Shown here: one piece after another, positions 35,741-45,155 of the stretch
Layout of the letters: the number at the start of each line of letters is the position of its first letter
How positions within the stretch are numbered: position 1 is the first letter of the stretch
Assembly (NCBI RefSeq): GCF_005893125.1
Contig: NZ_VCJS01000023.1
Coordinates: 1 to 64,000, forward strand
Source: Nonomuraea basaltis
Lineage (GTDB): Bacteria > Actinomycetota > Actinomycetes > Streptosporangiales > Streptosporangiaceae
Direction: 5' to 3'
Length of the DNA stretch: 64,000 nt
Made by a program: the position numbers and the translations under genes
The notes under the pieces: generated by a model
What the model was told of the DNA's origin: nothing
Seen by the model: only the letters and a program-made list of their open reading frames with translations
The model's database searches: none

Positions 35741-36714
35741 GGGACCGGGACGGAGGCCAGGATACCGTCGAGCAGGCCGTCCGCGGTCGCGCCCTCAAGC
35801 TCGGCCTCGGGCCGGAGCTGGATGCGGTGCCGCAGCGCGGGCCTGGCCAGCGCCTTCACGTCGTCGGGTGTGACATAGTGCCGGCCGGACAGCCACGCCC
35901 ACGCCCGTGCGGCGGCCAGCACCGCCGTCGCACCACGCGGGGAGACGCCGAGCTGCAGCGACGGGGAGTTCCGCGTGGCGCGGGCGACGTCCACGATGTA
36001 CCCGAGCACCTCGGGCGCCACGTGCACCTTCCCCGCCGCCTCCCGGCCCGCCGCCAGATCGTCGGCCGTGGCCACGGCCTTGACCTCCGACAGGTCGCGC
36101 GGGTCGAAGCCCCTGGCGTGCCGCTCCAGCACCGCGATCTCCTGATCGCGTGGCGGCAGCGGCACGGTCAGCTTGAGCAGGAACCGGTCGAGCTGCGCCT
36201 CGGGAAGCTGGTATGTGCCTTCGTACTCGACCGGGTTCTGGGTCGCGCACACCACGAACGGGTCCGGCAGCAGCCGGGCCGAGCCCTCCACGCTGACCTG
36301 CCGCTCCTCCATCGCCTCCAGCAGCGCCGCCTGCGTCTTCGGCGGCGTACGGTTGATCTCGTCGGCGAGCAGCAGGTTGGTGAACACCGGGCCCTCGCGG
36401 AACTCGAACTCCGCGGTCTTCGCGTCATAGATCAGCGACCCGGTCACGTCGCCCGGCATCAGATCCGGCGTGAACTGCACCCGCTTGAAGTCCAAGGACA
36501 GAGCCGCCGACAGCGTGCGCACCATCAACGTCTTGGCCACGCCCGGCACGCCTTCGAGCAGCACGTGCCCCCGGCACAGCAGCGCGATGACCAGCCCCGT
36601 CACCACCGCGTCCTGCCCGACCACGGCCTTGGCCACCTCGGTACGGAGCGCGGCCAGCGCGTCTCTGGCCGAGTCGGCCGAGCTCGTCACGCGGAAAGTC
36701 TCCTCAGAGTTCAC
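35734..36714 (-). CDS. MoxR-family AAA+ ATPase
   Basis: A 326-residue ATPase. Walker A is GVPGVAKT (about residues 54-61), preceded by the family motif AVVGQDAVV. Walker B is LLLADEINR (about 114-122), with sensor 1 region CATQNPVEYEGTY near 155 and an alpha-helical lid with LGVSPRGATAVLAAARAWAW. MoxR ATPases pair with DUF58/VWA proteins to assemble or activate membrane complexes. The GTG start overlaps the DUF4350 gene by 11 bases. It is part of the operon upstream of, and divergent from, mtrA. Confidence 0.95.
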   Translation of the reverse strand: MNSEETFRVTSSADSARDALAALRTEVAKAVVGQDAVVTGLVIALLCRGHVLLEGVPGVAKTLMVRTLSAALSLDFKRVQFTPDLMPGDVTGSLIYDAKTAEFEFREGPVFTNLLLADEINRTPPKTQAALLEAMEERQVSVEGSARLLPDPFVVCATQNPVEYEGTYQLPEAQLDRFLLKLTVPLPPRDQEIAVLERHARGFDPRDLSEVKAVATADDLAAGREAAGKVHVAPEVLGYIVDVARATRNSPSLQLGVSPRGATAVLAAARAWAWLSGRHYVTPDDVKALARPALRHRIQLRPEAELEGATADGLLDGILASVPVPR

Positions 36715-37915
36715 TGACCTGCCTTTCGATGAAGTCCAAGTATCCGGCCAGGGCGACGAGGCCGGCGTCGTCCGCCGGCGGCGGCCCGTACAGTGCCGCG
36801 CCGACCTGGTGCGGGTCCTGCCCGGTACGGGCGGCCAGGGCCGCGACGACCTCGTGCCGGTCCGCGCCGGAGCCGAGGCCCAGCCTGGGGGTCAGCCGGT
36901 CGATCGTGCCCGCGCGGAGCGAGTCGGCCGCCCGCTGCCTGGCGCGCCTGGCCCGGTAGAGCCGGCCGCGCCCCTCGACCGTCTCGGCCGCCCGCACGAC
37001 GACGGGCAGCCGCTCCGCCACCACGGGCCCCAGCCGCCTGCCGCGCCAGAACGCGGCGAGCGCCACCGTGATGATGGCCATGTAGATGGTCCAGCGGATG
37101 TTGTCGGGCATCAGCTCGTACATCGACTTGCCCTGCTCGCCGGCCAGCTCGCCCGGGGGCGGGTTGTCGGGGCTCACCAGCCAGGTCACGGGCCTGCCGG
37201 TGCCGATCAGGTTGAGTGCGAGCGCCGCGTTGCCGTCCTCGGCCAGGCGCAGGTTCGTCATGAAGGAGCCGTCGCCGACGACCGTCGTGACGCCGTCCGC
37301 GTTCGGGTAGCTGACCAGCGTGTACCCCCCGCCGGACGCCGGGTAGCAACCGGTGCCGCCCGCCGGGCGGTCGAACGCCACGCCGCCCATGTACGCGCTG
37401 CCCGCCAGCTTGGCCGCGGGCAGCTCGCACTGGGGCTCGCGGGAGCGGGTGCGCGCCGGCTCCGGGCGGGTGCGCACGCCGGGGGCGAGGGCGTCGAGGC
37501 CGAAGAATCCGCCGACGATCAGGCGGTCGCCCCGGATCCTGGCCAGTTCGTACTCGTCGAAGTAGGTCATGCCCGTGATCAGGAGCAACCGGTTGCCCGT
37601 CGCCGCCTTGTCGGCCGCCGCCTGCACCGAGTCGACCCTGTCGACCGTGACGCCGCGGGCGCGCAGCAGCTCGGCCAGCGCCTTTGAGCCGGCCAGGGAG
37701 GTGTCCGACGGGTCGAGAGGGCGCGACGGGCCGCGCTGCGGGCCGATCAGCACCCCGACGACCGCGGCCAGGACGATGATGGCGCCCAGCAGCACGATCA
37801 TGCGGCTCGCGCGCCAGGTGGAGCGGGCGGTCGCGGAGGTGGGCTGCGAGCCGCCGGCCGCCGTGGGGGGAGGCGGCCCGCCGGGTGCGGAGCTGGAACG
37901 CGTGACCACGCTCAT
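36704..37915 (-). CDS. DUF4350 membrane protein
   Basis: A 403-residue protein with two membrane helices at about 39-60 and 272-292, an extracytoplasmic DUF4350 domain between them (SRPLDPSDTSLAGSKALAELLRARG at its start) and a cytoplasmic C-terminal helical part. It is a regular member of the MoxR-DUF58-DUF4129 gene neighbourhood; the role is unknown. Its ATG overlaps the DUF4129 stop as ATGA. Confidence 0.9.
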   Translation of the reverse strand: MSVVTRSSSAPGGPPPPTAAGGSQPTSATARSTWRASRMIVLLGAIIVLAAVVGVLIGPQRGPSRPLDPSDTSLAGSKALAELLRARGVTVDRVDSVQAAADKAATGNRLLLITGMTYFDEYELARIRGDRLIVGGFFGLDALAPGVRTRPEPARTRSREPQCELPAAKLAGSAYMGGVAFDRPAGGTGCYPASGGGYTLVSYPNADGVTTVVGDGSFMTNLRLAEDGNAALALNLIGTGRPVTWLVSPDNPPPGELAGEQGKSMYELMPDNIRWTIYMAIITVALAAFWRGRRLGPVVAERLPVVVRAAETVEGRGRLYRARRARQRAADSLRAGTIDRLTPRLGLGSGADRHEVVAALAARTGQDPHQVGAALYGPPPADDAGLVALAGYLDFIERQVSEL

Positions 37916-38685
37916 GACACCCCTCCATCCTGCTCCCGCGCCGGCCCTTCCCCGGGCCCGCCGGACGGGCCCCGCGGTGGCGGTGGCGCGCTCGCCGGCG
38001 GCCCGGCGGGGCCTGGGACCGGGCGGCCCATCGCGGGTCCGGCGCCGGCCGGGACCCCGGTGCCGACCCCGGCCGGGGTGGCGAGGGGGACAGGGCGGGC
38101 CTGGCGGAGTTGGTCGTCGAGGAGGCTCATCGCCTCGTAAGCCTCTCGGGTGCCGGGCACCCCGCCGTACGTGACGTCGTCGAACGACCGGGCCGCCGCA
38201 GCCAGTTCGGCGGCGAAGCCCGGCAGCGCCAGCGCGGCTTCCGCGGCCAGCTCGTCGGCCGTGCGCCCCGGCATGCCGTCGACCAGCGCGCGTTCCTCCA
38301 GGTCACGGGCGATGGCCCGGAGCCGTTCCTGGATGGCCTCGCCCCAGCGCCCCTCGGCGGCCAGCCGTTCGGCGGCCTGCCGGTGCTCGGCCGCGCTCAT
38401 CGCGCGCTCCCCGAACAGCGCGCCCACGGCCAGCGCGTTCCTCCGCGCGGTCTTGCGCAGCCGCCAGGAGATCAGCACGATCACCCCGATGATGATCAGT
38501 ACGATCACCGCGCTCGCGATGATCCCGCCCACCGGCCCGCCGCCCGTGGCCGCGTCGACCAGGTCGCCCAGGAACTGGTCGAACCGCCGGTAGAGCAGGT
38601 CGAGCAGCGACTCCTTCTCGTAGCCAGGCTTGAGGAGCTCCTCCGCGGCACGCCGCGCGGCCTCCTCCCTGTCGATCGGGCTCAC
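37912..38685 (-). CDS. DUF4129 membrane protein
   Basis: A 257-residue protein with one strong membrane helix (about 50-72, GIIASAVIVLIIIGVIVLISW) followed by the cytoplasmic DUF4129 domain (AEHRQAAERLAAEGRWGEAIQERLRAIARDLEER) and a Pro/Gly-rich tail. GTG 38685 is chosen because it overlaps the upstream stop as GTGA and the family-like sequence begins there; the frame stays open much further upstream as a shadow. DUF4129 domains often accompany transglutaminase-like and MoxR proteins. Confidence 0.9.
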   Translation of the reverse strand: MSPIDREEAARRAAEELLKPGYEKESLLDLLYRRFDQFLGDLVDAATGGGPVGGIIASAVIVLIIIGVIVLISWRLRKTARRNALAVGALFGERAMSAAEHRQAAERLAAEGRWGEAIQERLRAIARDLEERALVDGMPGRTADELAAEAALALPGFAAELAAAARSFDDVTYGGVPGTREAYEAMSLLDDQLRQARPVPLATPAGVGTGVPAGAGPAMGRPVPGPAGPPASAPPPPRGPSGGPGEGPAREQDGGVS

Positions 38686-39959
38686 GACCTGGCGGAGTTG
38701 GACGGGTGCCAGAGCTCGTCGGCCGAGGCGTGCACCCAGCCCTGGCGCTGCTGCTCGATGGCCGCCGTCTGCAGCACGAGGTCGAAGGCCTCGCTGCGCA
38801 TGCGCCGGTCGGCGTAGAGCAGACCGGCGACCCCGGCCTCGAACGGGTAGGTGAACATCGCGCCGAGCGTGCCGCCGATCGCGATCAGCACGGCGGACAC
38901 GACGGCCGTGGCCACGGAGCCCGCGCCGAACATGCCGAACAGCGTGCCCGCCAGCGTGAACGGCACCGAAAGGAGACCCGCCACGAGCCCGACGAGCAGG
39001 GAGGTGAGCAGCAGGATGCCGAACACCCGCCAGAAGTCGCCGGTGACCAGGTGCCACGAGCGTCGCATGGCCTCGATCGGGCCCTTGCCCTCCAGGACCA
39101 CGGCGGGCGAGGCGAAGGCGAAGCGGGTCCTGAAGAACAGGTAATAGGCGATGTACACGATGAGGAACAGGACGGTCAGCCCGAGCACCAAGCCGATGGA
39201 GTCGGTGGAGGTGGCGTTCAGCGAGATCGCCACCATGAGGAGCACGAAGACGATCACGGGCACCAGCATGATGACGGCCATCAGCCCCACGACGCCGAAC
39301 AGCGCCGGGATCCGGCCCTTGACGAGCTGCCAGGCCTCGCCGGCCGTGATGGTGCCGCCGAACACGGCCCGGCCGAGTATGCGGGTGATCACGCCGGTCA
39401 GCAGGGTGACCACGACGAACTGGACCGCGTACGAGACCAGCGTGCCGCCCCACTGGGCGGCGACGCCGTAGACGCCGCTCAGCTGGTCGGCGGCGGTGGT
39501 GCTCTCGGGGTCGGTCAGCACGCCGCCCATCGAGTTGAGCACGAACGCCTGCCCCACGGCCAGGGGCACGGCGGCGAGCAGGGCGGCGATGGCGGACAGG
39601 CCGAGCACGGCCTTCGGGTTGGACCGGATGAGCTTGATCGTGCCGTCGAGGATGTCGCCCAGGCCCAGCGGGCGCAGCGGGATGATGCCCGGCCGCAGCG
39701 CCATCGGAGGCGGCGGCATGTAGCCGTAACCCGGTTGCGGCTGGGGCGGATATGGTGTTTGGGGCCCAGGTCCGTAAGGCGATTGTTGTTGCGGGGGCTG
39801 TCCGTGGGGCTGCTCTTGTTGCGGGGGCTGCCCGTAGGGAGCCTGCTGTGGCGAGCCTGGCGCGGTCCACGGGGAGGCCGGCGGGGCGCTGTAGGGCGGG
39901 GGCTGTTCGGCCGACCAGCCTGATGGCGTCTCGGGCGTGGGACCGTGACCGTCTGACAT
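38682..39959 (-). CDS. Multi-span membrane protein, GPDPase membrane-domain type, with proline-rich N-terminus
   Basis: A 425-residue protein. The first about 95 residues are a Pro/Gln-rich cytoplasmic tail (QQAPYGQPPQQEQPHGQPP-like), followed by LRPLGLGDILDGTIKLIRSNPKAVLG and about six membrane segments. This resembles proteins annotated as glycerophosphoryl diester phosphodiesterase membrane-domain containing, but there is no catalytic phosphodiesterase domain. It leads the leftward operon that ends with DUF58. Its start at 39959 is about 270 bases from mtrA, in a shared divergent promoter region. Confidence 0.87.
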   Translation of the reverse strand: MSDGHGPTPETPSGWSAEQPPPYSAPPASPWTAPGSPQQAPYGQPPQQEQPHGQPPQQQSPYGPGPQTPYPPQPQPGYGYMPPPPMALRPGIIPLRPLGLGDILDGTIKLIRSNPKAVLGLSAIAALLAAVPLAVGQAFVLNSMGGVLTDPESTTAADQLSGVYGVAAQWGGTLVSYAVQFVVVTLLTGVITRILGRAVFGGTITAGEAWQLVKGRIPALFGVVGLMAVIMLVPVIVFVLLMVAISLNATSTDSIGLVLGLTVLFLIVYIAYYLFFRTRFAFASPAVVLEGKGPIEAMRRSWHLVTGDFWRVFGILLLTSLLVGLVAGLLSVPFTLAGTLFGMFGAGSVATAVVSAVLIAIGGTLGAMFTYPFEAGVAGLLYADRRMRSEAFDLVLQTAAIEQQRQGWVHASADELWHPSNSARS

Positions 39960-40228
39960 ATCCCAATCCTGGCATGCTGAACGGGGCCTTGGTGTCACGG
40001 AGTGGATTCGCCGCTTCATCTTGGCCGCATTCTTGGGCGAATCGGTGCAAGCTTCGTGTCCGGGGATGGCCGAAAGTCGCTCTGTTACCGCAGACTGAGA
40101 TTACGGTCGCGGGGACGGGCTTAAAATTGGCCTTTTGCCGGGCTCGGGTCACACTCATGGGCTCACCAAGGGTAACCTTCAGCGATCGGGCGGGTATGTC
40201 CCACAATGCGTAGAACGAATGAGGGGCC

Positions 40229-40906
40229 ATGAAAGGTCGCGTGCTGGTCGTCGACGACGACGCCGCTCTCGCCGAGATGCTGGGGATCGTGCTGCGGGGC
40301 GAGGGTTTCGAACCATCCTTTGTGTCCGACGGCGACAAGGCCCTCGACGCGTTCCGGGATACACGCCCGGACCTGGTGCTGCTCGATCTGATGCTGCCGG
40401 GGGCGGACGGCATCGACGTCGCGCGCAGGATCAGGGCGGAGTCGGGGGTTCCGATCGTCATGCTCACCGCCAAGAGCGACACGATCGACGTCGTTCTCGG
40501 GCTGGAGTCCGGCGCCGACGACTACATCGTCAAGCCGTTCAAGCCGAAGGAACTGGTCGCACGGGTGCGGGCGCGGCTGCGCCGCACCGACGAGCCGACC
40601 CCGGAGATCCTGCAGATCGGCGACATCACCATCGACGTGGCGGGCCACTCGGTCAAGCGGAGCGAGGAGACCATCAACCTCACGCCGCTCGAGTTCGACC
40701 TGCTCGTCGCGCTGGCCCGCAAGCCGCGCCAGGTGTTCACCCGTGAGGTCCTGCTCGAGCAGGTGTGGGGCTACCGGCACGCGGCCGACACGCGGCTGGT
40801 CAACGTGCACGTCCAGCGGCTCAGGGCCAAGATCGAGAAGGACCCCGAGCACCCCGAGATCGTCGTGACGGTCCGCGGCGTGGGCTACAAAGCCGGCCCC
40901 GCGTAG
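40229..40906 (+). CDS. mtrA: Response regulator MtrA
   Basis: A 225-residue OmpR-type regulator. The receiver domain has acidic residues VVDDD near 8-11, phosphoacceptor Asp53 (LLDLMLPG) and Lys102-region KPFKPKEL. The winged-helix DNA-binding domain starts near 130 and ends VVTVRGVGYKAG. MtrA controls cell division, DNA replication and, in Streptomyces, development and antibiotic production. It is in the standard mtrA-mtrB-lpqB order. Confidence 0.97.
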   Translation: MKGRVLVVDDDAALAEMLGIVLRGEGFEPSFVSDGDKALDAFRDTRPDLVLLDLMLPGADGIDVARRIRAESGVPIVMLTAKSDTIDVVLGLESGADDYIVKPFKPKELVARVRARLRRTDEPTPEILQIGDITIDVAGHSVKRSEETINLTPLEFDLLVALARKPRQVFTREVLLEQVWGYRHAADTRLVNVHVQRLRAKIEKDPEHPEIVVTVRGVGYKAGPA

Positions 40907-40924
40907 TCCTCACTCTCCCCCGCC

Positions 40925-42664
40925 ATGCCCCCGACGACGAAGAAGAGGTCCCGCCGACGGACACTCCGCCAGATTCTCGGCGGAGTCCGCCGGCGGGTGC
41001 GTCGTGCGGCCGGCAGGGCACGCCGCATCTGGCGGCGATCGCTCCAGCTCCAGGTGGTCACCAGCACGCTGGTGATCTCCGTCATCGTGGTGGTCGTGCT
41101 GGGGGCGTTCCTGTCCACCCAGATCAACAAGTCGGTCATCGACAGCCGGACGCAGTCCTCCGTCAGCGAGGCGTTCGCCGACCGGCTGCAGATCGCCGAC
41201 GCGCTGACCCCCGAGACGGACGACCAGGCCCTGCCGGCCGACGGTGGCAAGGTCTCGGCCAACCCGCTGGACAAGGTCATGGACACCGTCACCGGCACGA
41301 GCGACGACGGCTCCAAGAAGCGCTACGACGTGCTGATAGTCAACGAGGCCAGCCCCGGCCAGTCCCGGGCCTCCGGCAGCGTCGTGCTCGCCAACGTGCC
41401 GACCCGCCTCAGGACGAACCTGAAGGACAAGGTGTCCAAGGCCGAGTACGACAAGAACGTCGTCTCCATCGAACGGCTCACGTTCGCCGGGCAGAGCCAG
41501 CCCAGGCTCACGTACGTGGTCGGCGGCGTGGTGCACGACCTGTCCACCGGCCAGAACTACGAGGTCTACCACTTCTTCCCGCTCAACGAGGAAGAGGAGC
41601 TGCTGTCCAACGTCAGGCTCGCCATCGTCGTGGTGGGCCTCGGGCTCGTCCTGCTGCTGGCCGCCATCGCCTACCTGGTCGCCCGGCAGGTCGTCACACC
41701 CGTACGGCTGGCGCGCCAGGCCGCGGAACGGCTCGCGTCCGGCAAGCTGGACGAGCGGCTGAAGGTGCGCGGCGAGGACGACCTGGCCCGCCTGGCGAAC
41801 TCGTTCAACGAGATGGCCGCCAACCTGGCGCTGAAGATCCACCAGCTCGAGGAGCTCTCGCAGGTCCAGCGGCAGTTCGTCTCGGACGTCTCGCACGAGC
41901 TGCGCACGCCGCTGACCACCGTGCGCATGGCCGCCGACCTGCTGTACGACGCCCGCGAGGACTTCGACCCGATGGCCTCCCGCTCGGCCGAGCTCATGCA
42001 GGCGCAGTTGGAGCGGTTCGAGTCGATGCTGGCCGATTTGCTCGAGATCAGCCGGTACGACGCCGGCGCCGCCACCCTCGACCTCGACCCCGTGGACGTG
42101 CGCCAGGTGGTGCTGCGGGCGATCGAGGACTCCGAGGCGCTGGCCGAGCGCCACGGCACCCGCTTCGACCTGCGGCTGCCCGCGGACCCGTGCATGGCCG
42201 AGATCGACAACCGCAGGGTCGAGCGGATCCTGCGCAACCTGCTGTTCAACGCCATCGAGCACGGCGAGGGCAGGGACATCGTGGTCACCGTGGGCGCCGA
42301 CAGGGACGCCGTGGCCGTCGCCGTACGCGACCACGGGATCGGCCTGAAGGCGGGCGAGGACACGATGGTGTTCGACCGGTTCTGGCGGGCCGACCCCTCG
42401 CGGGCGAGGACCATCGGCGGCACCGGGCTGGGGCTGGCGATCTCGCGCGAGGACGCCACGCTGCACGGCGGCTGGCTGCAGGCGTGGGGGCAGCCGGGCG
42501 AGGGCTCGCAGTTCAGGCTGACGCTGCCCAGGTCGGCCGGGTCCGACCTGAAGGGCTCGCCGCTGTCGCTGGTGCCACCGGAGATCGAGATGCGGCGCAC
42601 GTGGCGCGGGGCCATGACACCCGTGCTGCTGCCGGCTTCGGGGGACGTTCATGACGAGGACTAG
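40925..42664 (+). CDS. mtrB: Sensor histidine kinase MtrB
   Basis: A 579-residue kinase. It has a very basic N-terminus, TM1 at about 43-63, an extracytoplasmic sensor to about 228, TM2 at about 231-252 and HAMP at 253-305. The phosphorylated His324 is in SDVSHELRTPL, with the ATPase domain (RILRNLLFNAIEHG, DHGIGL, GGTGLGLAIS) behind it. It phosphorylates MtrA. No clear ribosome-binding site precedes ATG 40925, so the start is less sure than the identity. Its end overlaps lpqB by 14 bases. Confidence 0.96.
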   Translation: MPPTTKKRSRRRTLRQILGGVRRRVRRAAGRARRIWRRSLQLQVVTSTLVISVIVVVVLGAFLSTQINKSVIDSRTQSSVSEAFADRLQIADALTPETDDQALPADGGKVSANPLDKVMDTVTGTSDDGSKKRYDVLIVNEASPGQSRASGSVVLANVPTRLRTNLKDKVSKAEYDKNVVSIERLTFAGQSQPRLTYVVGGVVHDLSTGQNYEVYHFFPLNEEEELLSNVRLAIVVVGLGLVLLLAAIAYLVARQVVTPVRLARQAAERLASGKLDERLKVRGEDDLARLANSFNEMAANLALKIHQLEELSQVQRQFVSDVSHELRTPLTTVRMAADLLYDAREDFDPMASRSAELMQAQLERFESMLADLLEISRYDAGAATLDLDPVDVRQVVLRAIEDSEALAERHGTRFDLRLPADPCMAEIDNRRVERILRNLLFNAIEHGEGRDIVVTVGADRDAVAVAVRDHGIGLKAGEDTMVFDRFWRADPSRARTIGGTGLGLAISREDATLHGGWLQAWGQPGEGSQFRLTLPRSAGSDLKGSPLSLVPPEIEMRRTWRGAMTPVLLPASGDVHDED

Positions 42665-44375
42665 GAGGCTCGTGGTGGCCGTCGCGGTCGCGGCCGCCGT
42701 GGCCTGCGCGGGCACCGGCTGCACGGTGATCCCGGTGAGTGGCCCGTACACCGTCAACGACGCCGGTCGCGGCGACCCGCTGAGCAAGCCGTTCCAGCGC
42801 ATGATCGCCACTCCGCCGCAGCGCGGCTGGACCGCGAGGGAGACCCTCGAGGGCCTGCAGGCCGCCATGGCCGCGTACGCGGACGACCCGACGATCCTGC
42901 CCCAATACCTCACCCCCGAGGCCCTGGCCGACTGGACCCCGTCAGGTGCCGTGACGGTGGTGGACGACGGGCTGCAGTTCGAGCACGACGGCACGGAGGA
43001 GCTGCAGAAGGTCACGGTCAAGGCCAAACAGGTGGCCCGCATCGACGAGGACGACACGTACGTCCCCCTGGCCGGCAACTGGGAGCGGCCCTTCGAACTG
43101 GTCGAGGTCCAAGGGGGCGGCTACCGCGTCAGGAGCCTGCCCGACGGGCTCGTGCTCACCAGGTCCGACGTGGAGCGCGCGTACCGGGCGACGAAGCTCT
43201 ACTACCTGAACGGCACGCAGGACCGGCCCGTCGTGGACAGCGTGCGCCTGCGGCTGAAGCCGACGGAGACGTACGCGAAGATCATCCTTGAGCGTTTGCT
43301 CAAGGGTCCGAGCGCGGCCCTGCAGGGCGCGGCGACCTCGAGCTTCCCGGCCGGCACCAAGATCGAGTCGGTCAAGTCGGGCGAGGAGGAGCGCGTGATG
43401 ATCGACCTGTCCGGCCCGCTCGATCGTCTGGACCTGGGCGGCGAGGACGCCCTCATGATGCAGATCAGGTACAGCCTCAACAACAACGACGTCGCCAAGG
43501 GCCGCAGCATCTGGGTCATGGTGGACGGGGAGCAATACTCCGTTTACCAGCCCAGCTCCGAACAGCGCTGGCTGGACAACAGCGGCAACAACGCCTACTA
43601 CGTCAGCAAGGGCGCGGTCCACTACATGACCTCGGAGGGTCCGGGCGGCACCGTGCCCGGCCCGGCCGGGGAGCAGCGCGAGGGCTACTCCAACTTCGCC
43701 ATGTCCAAGCAGAACGGCCTCCTCGTCGCGGCCCAGACCTCCACCGGCATCTCCGTGGCCGGCCTCATGTCGGAGGCGCAGTGGCAGGAGGTCATCCAGG
43801 GCGGCGTGAACGATCTCACCCCGCCGTCGTGGCACCGGGACGGGTCCCTGTGGACGTTCGACCGCAAGAACGGGGTCGCGCTGCGGTACGACCCGGCCGG
43901 CAGGCGCCCGCCCGAGCGGATCGACGCGCCCGGGCTGAAGGGGCTGGACGTCACCAGGCTGCGGATCGCCAGGGACGGGGTGCGGGTGGTGGTGACCACC
44001 GGCAAGAACACCGTCCAGATCGGCGCGCTGACGGTCACGGGCGGGCTCAAGCTGGGCAACTTCCGGCTGCTGACCGCGACCGTTGTGGGGGACGAGATCG
44101 AGGACCTCGCGTGGCGGGATGACGAGCACCTGCTCGTGCTCCTCAAGAGCAAGGCGGGGCAGATCCTGAACGAGATCGACATCGGGGACGGGGAGATCAC
44201 CGAGATTCCGCTGAAGGATCGGCTCAGGTCGGTGGTGGCGCTGAACGAGCGCGTCCTGGCCCAGGCGGAGGCGGAGAAGGGGAAGGGCTCCAAGATCCTG
44301 GAGCTCAACCCGGACCAGAGCTGGACCGCCAAGATCGACTCCGACGCCGAGACCCCGCTCTTCCCCCTGGGCTGA
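42651..44375 (+). CDS. lpqB: Lipoprotein LpqB
   Basis: A 574-residue lipoprotein. The signal sequence ends at Cys24 (GTGCTVIPVSGPY); a GerMN-type domain lies in the middle (ETYAKIILERLLKGPSAAL, about 203-221), and a beta-propeller-like C-terminal part follows. LpqB interacts with the MtrB sensor domain and modulates MtrA phosphorylation in mycobacteria. Overlap with mtrB indicates translational coupling. Confidence 0.95.
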   Translation: MTRTRRLVVAVAVAAAVACAGTGCTVIPVSGPYTVNDAGRGDPLSKPFQRMIATPPQRGWTARETLEGLQAAMAAYADDPTILPQYLTPEALADWTPSGAVTVVDDGLQFEHDGTEELQKVTVKAKQVARIDEDDTYVPLAGNWERPFELVEVQGGGYRVRSLPDGLVLTRSDVERAYRATKLYYLNGTQDRPVVDSVRLRLKPTETYAKIILERLLKGPSAALQGAATSSFPAGTKIESVKSGEEERVMIDLSGPLDRLDLGGEDALMMQIRYSLNNNDVAKGRSIWVMVDGEQYSVYQPSSEQRWLDNSGNNAYYVSKGAVHYMTSEGPGGTVPGPAGEQREGYSNFAMSKQNGLLVAAQTSTGISVAGLMSEAQWQEVIQGGVNDLTPPSWHRDGSLWTFDRKNGVALRYDPAGRRPPERIDAPGLKGLDVTRLRIARDGVRVVVTTGKNTVQIGALTVTGGLKLGNFRLLTATVVGDEIEDLAWRDDEHLLVLLKSKAGQILNEIDIGDGEITEIPLKDRLRSVVALNERVLAQAEAEKGKGSKILELNPDQSWTAKIDSDAETPLFPLG

Positions 44376-44447
44376 GGCCCGCGCCCCTGAACGGGGCTTG
44401 CGGTCCGGGCTTGCGGTCCCGGGCTTGGGGCCGGGCGGGAACTGTCG

Positions 44448-45155
44448 GTGGCGGGCGGCATCCTGGTCCGCGTGCTGAGCGCCGTACTCGATCTGGTCCT
44501 TCCGCAGACCTGCGCGGGCTGCCGCGCCAAAGGGGCGCGGTATTGCGGGCGCTGCCTGGCCGAGCTGACCGCCCACCCCGGCAGGCGGCTGCCCCGGCCG
44601 CGGTTGCCAGGCACGCCGGACTGCTGGTCCGCGAGCACGTACGACGGCGCGGTGCGCAAGGCGATCGTGGCCTACAAGGAGCGGGGCGCGGTGGCGCTGG
44701 CGGGCGTGCTGGCGGAGGCGCTGGCGTTCACCGCCGTCACGGCGATCGGGCGCACCGGGGCGCTCTGGGCGACCCGGAGGTTCGCCGTCGTGCCCGTGCC
44801 CAGCGGGCGGGGGAGCGTGCGCGCCAGGGGGCACGACCCGGTGGGGCGGCTGGCGGGGCTGGCGGCGCGCCGGCTGCGGGCGTCCGGCCTGCCCGCCGAG
44901 CCGTGGGCGGCGCTGAGCCAGGCGCGACCGGTGGCGGACCAGGCGGGCCTGAGCCGCACGGAGAGGGCCGCCAACCTCGCGGGGTCCCTCCGGGTCACGG
45001 GAGCCGCGAATGGGGCTCCAGCGGCCTGTGTGCTGCTTGTGGACGACATCGTCACGACCGGTGCCAGTCTTTTGGAAGCTTCCAGAGCGCTGCGGTCGGC
45101 GGGGGTCAGCGTGCCCATGGCGGTGACTGTCGCGGCGACACGCCGAAGATCTTGA
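44448..45155 (+). CDS. comF: ComF-family phosphoribosyltransferase-like protein
   Basis: A 235-residue protein with an N-terminal zinc ribbon (CAGCRAKGARYCGRC) and a type I PRTase fold with the PRPP-binding motif VLLVDDIVTTGASLLEA near 200-216. ComF proteins are needed for DNA uptake in naturally competent bacteria, but in actinobacteria the gene sits after lpqB and its role is unclear. The GTG start is in-frame with the conserved start of the ribbon. Confidence 0.9.
   Translation: MAGGILVRVLSAVLDLVLPQTCAGCRAKGARYCGRCLAELTAHPGRRLPRPRLPGTPDCWSASTYDGAVRKAIVAYKERGAVALAGVLAEALAFTAVTAIGRTGALWATRRFAVVPVPSGRGSVRARGHDPVGRLAGLAARRLRASGLPAEPWAALSQARPVADQAGLSRTERAANLAGSLRVTGAANGAPAACVLLVDDIVTTGASLLEASRALRSAGVSVPMAVTVAATRRRS

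Noticed and set aside
38686..40482. Upstream extension of the DUF4129 frame
   Set aside because: It is an alternative frame of the gene at 38682-39959 and has no family-like sequence.
42942..44834. 630-codon frame antisense to lpqB and comF
   Set aside because: No recognisable domain; opposite strand of well-identified genes.
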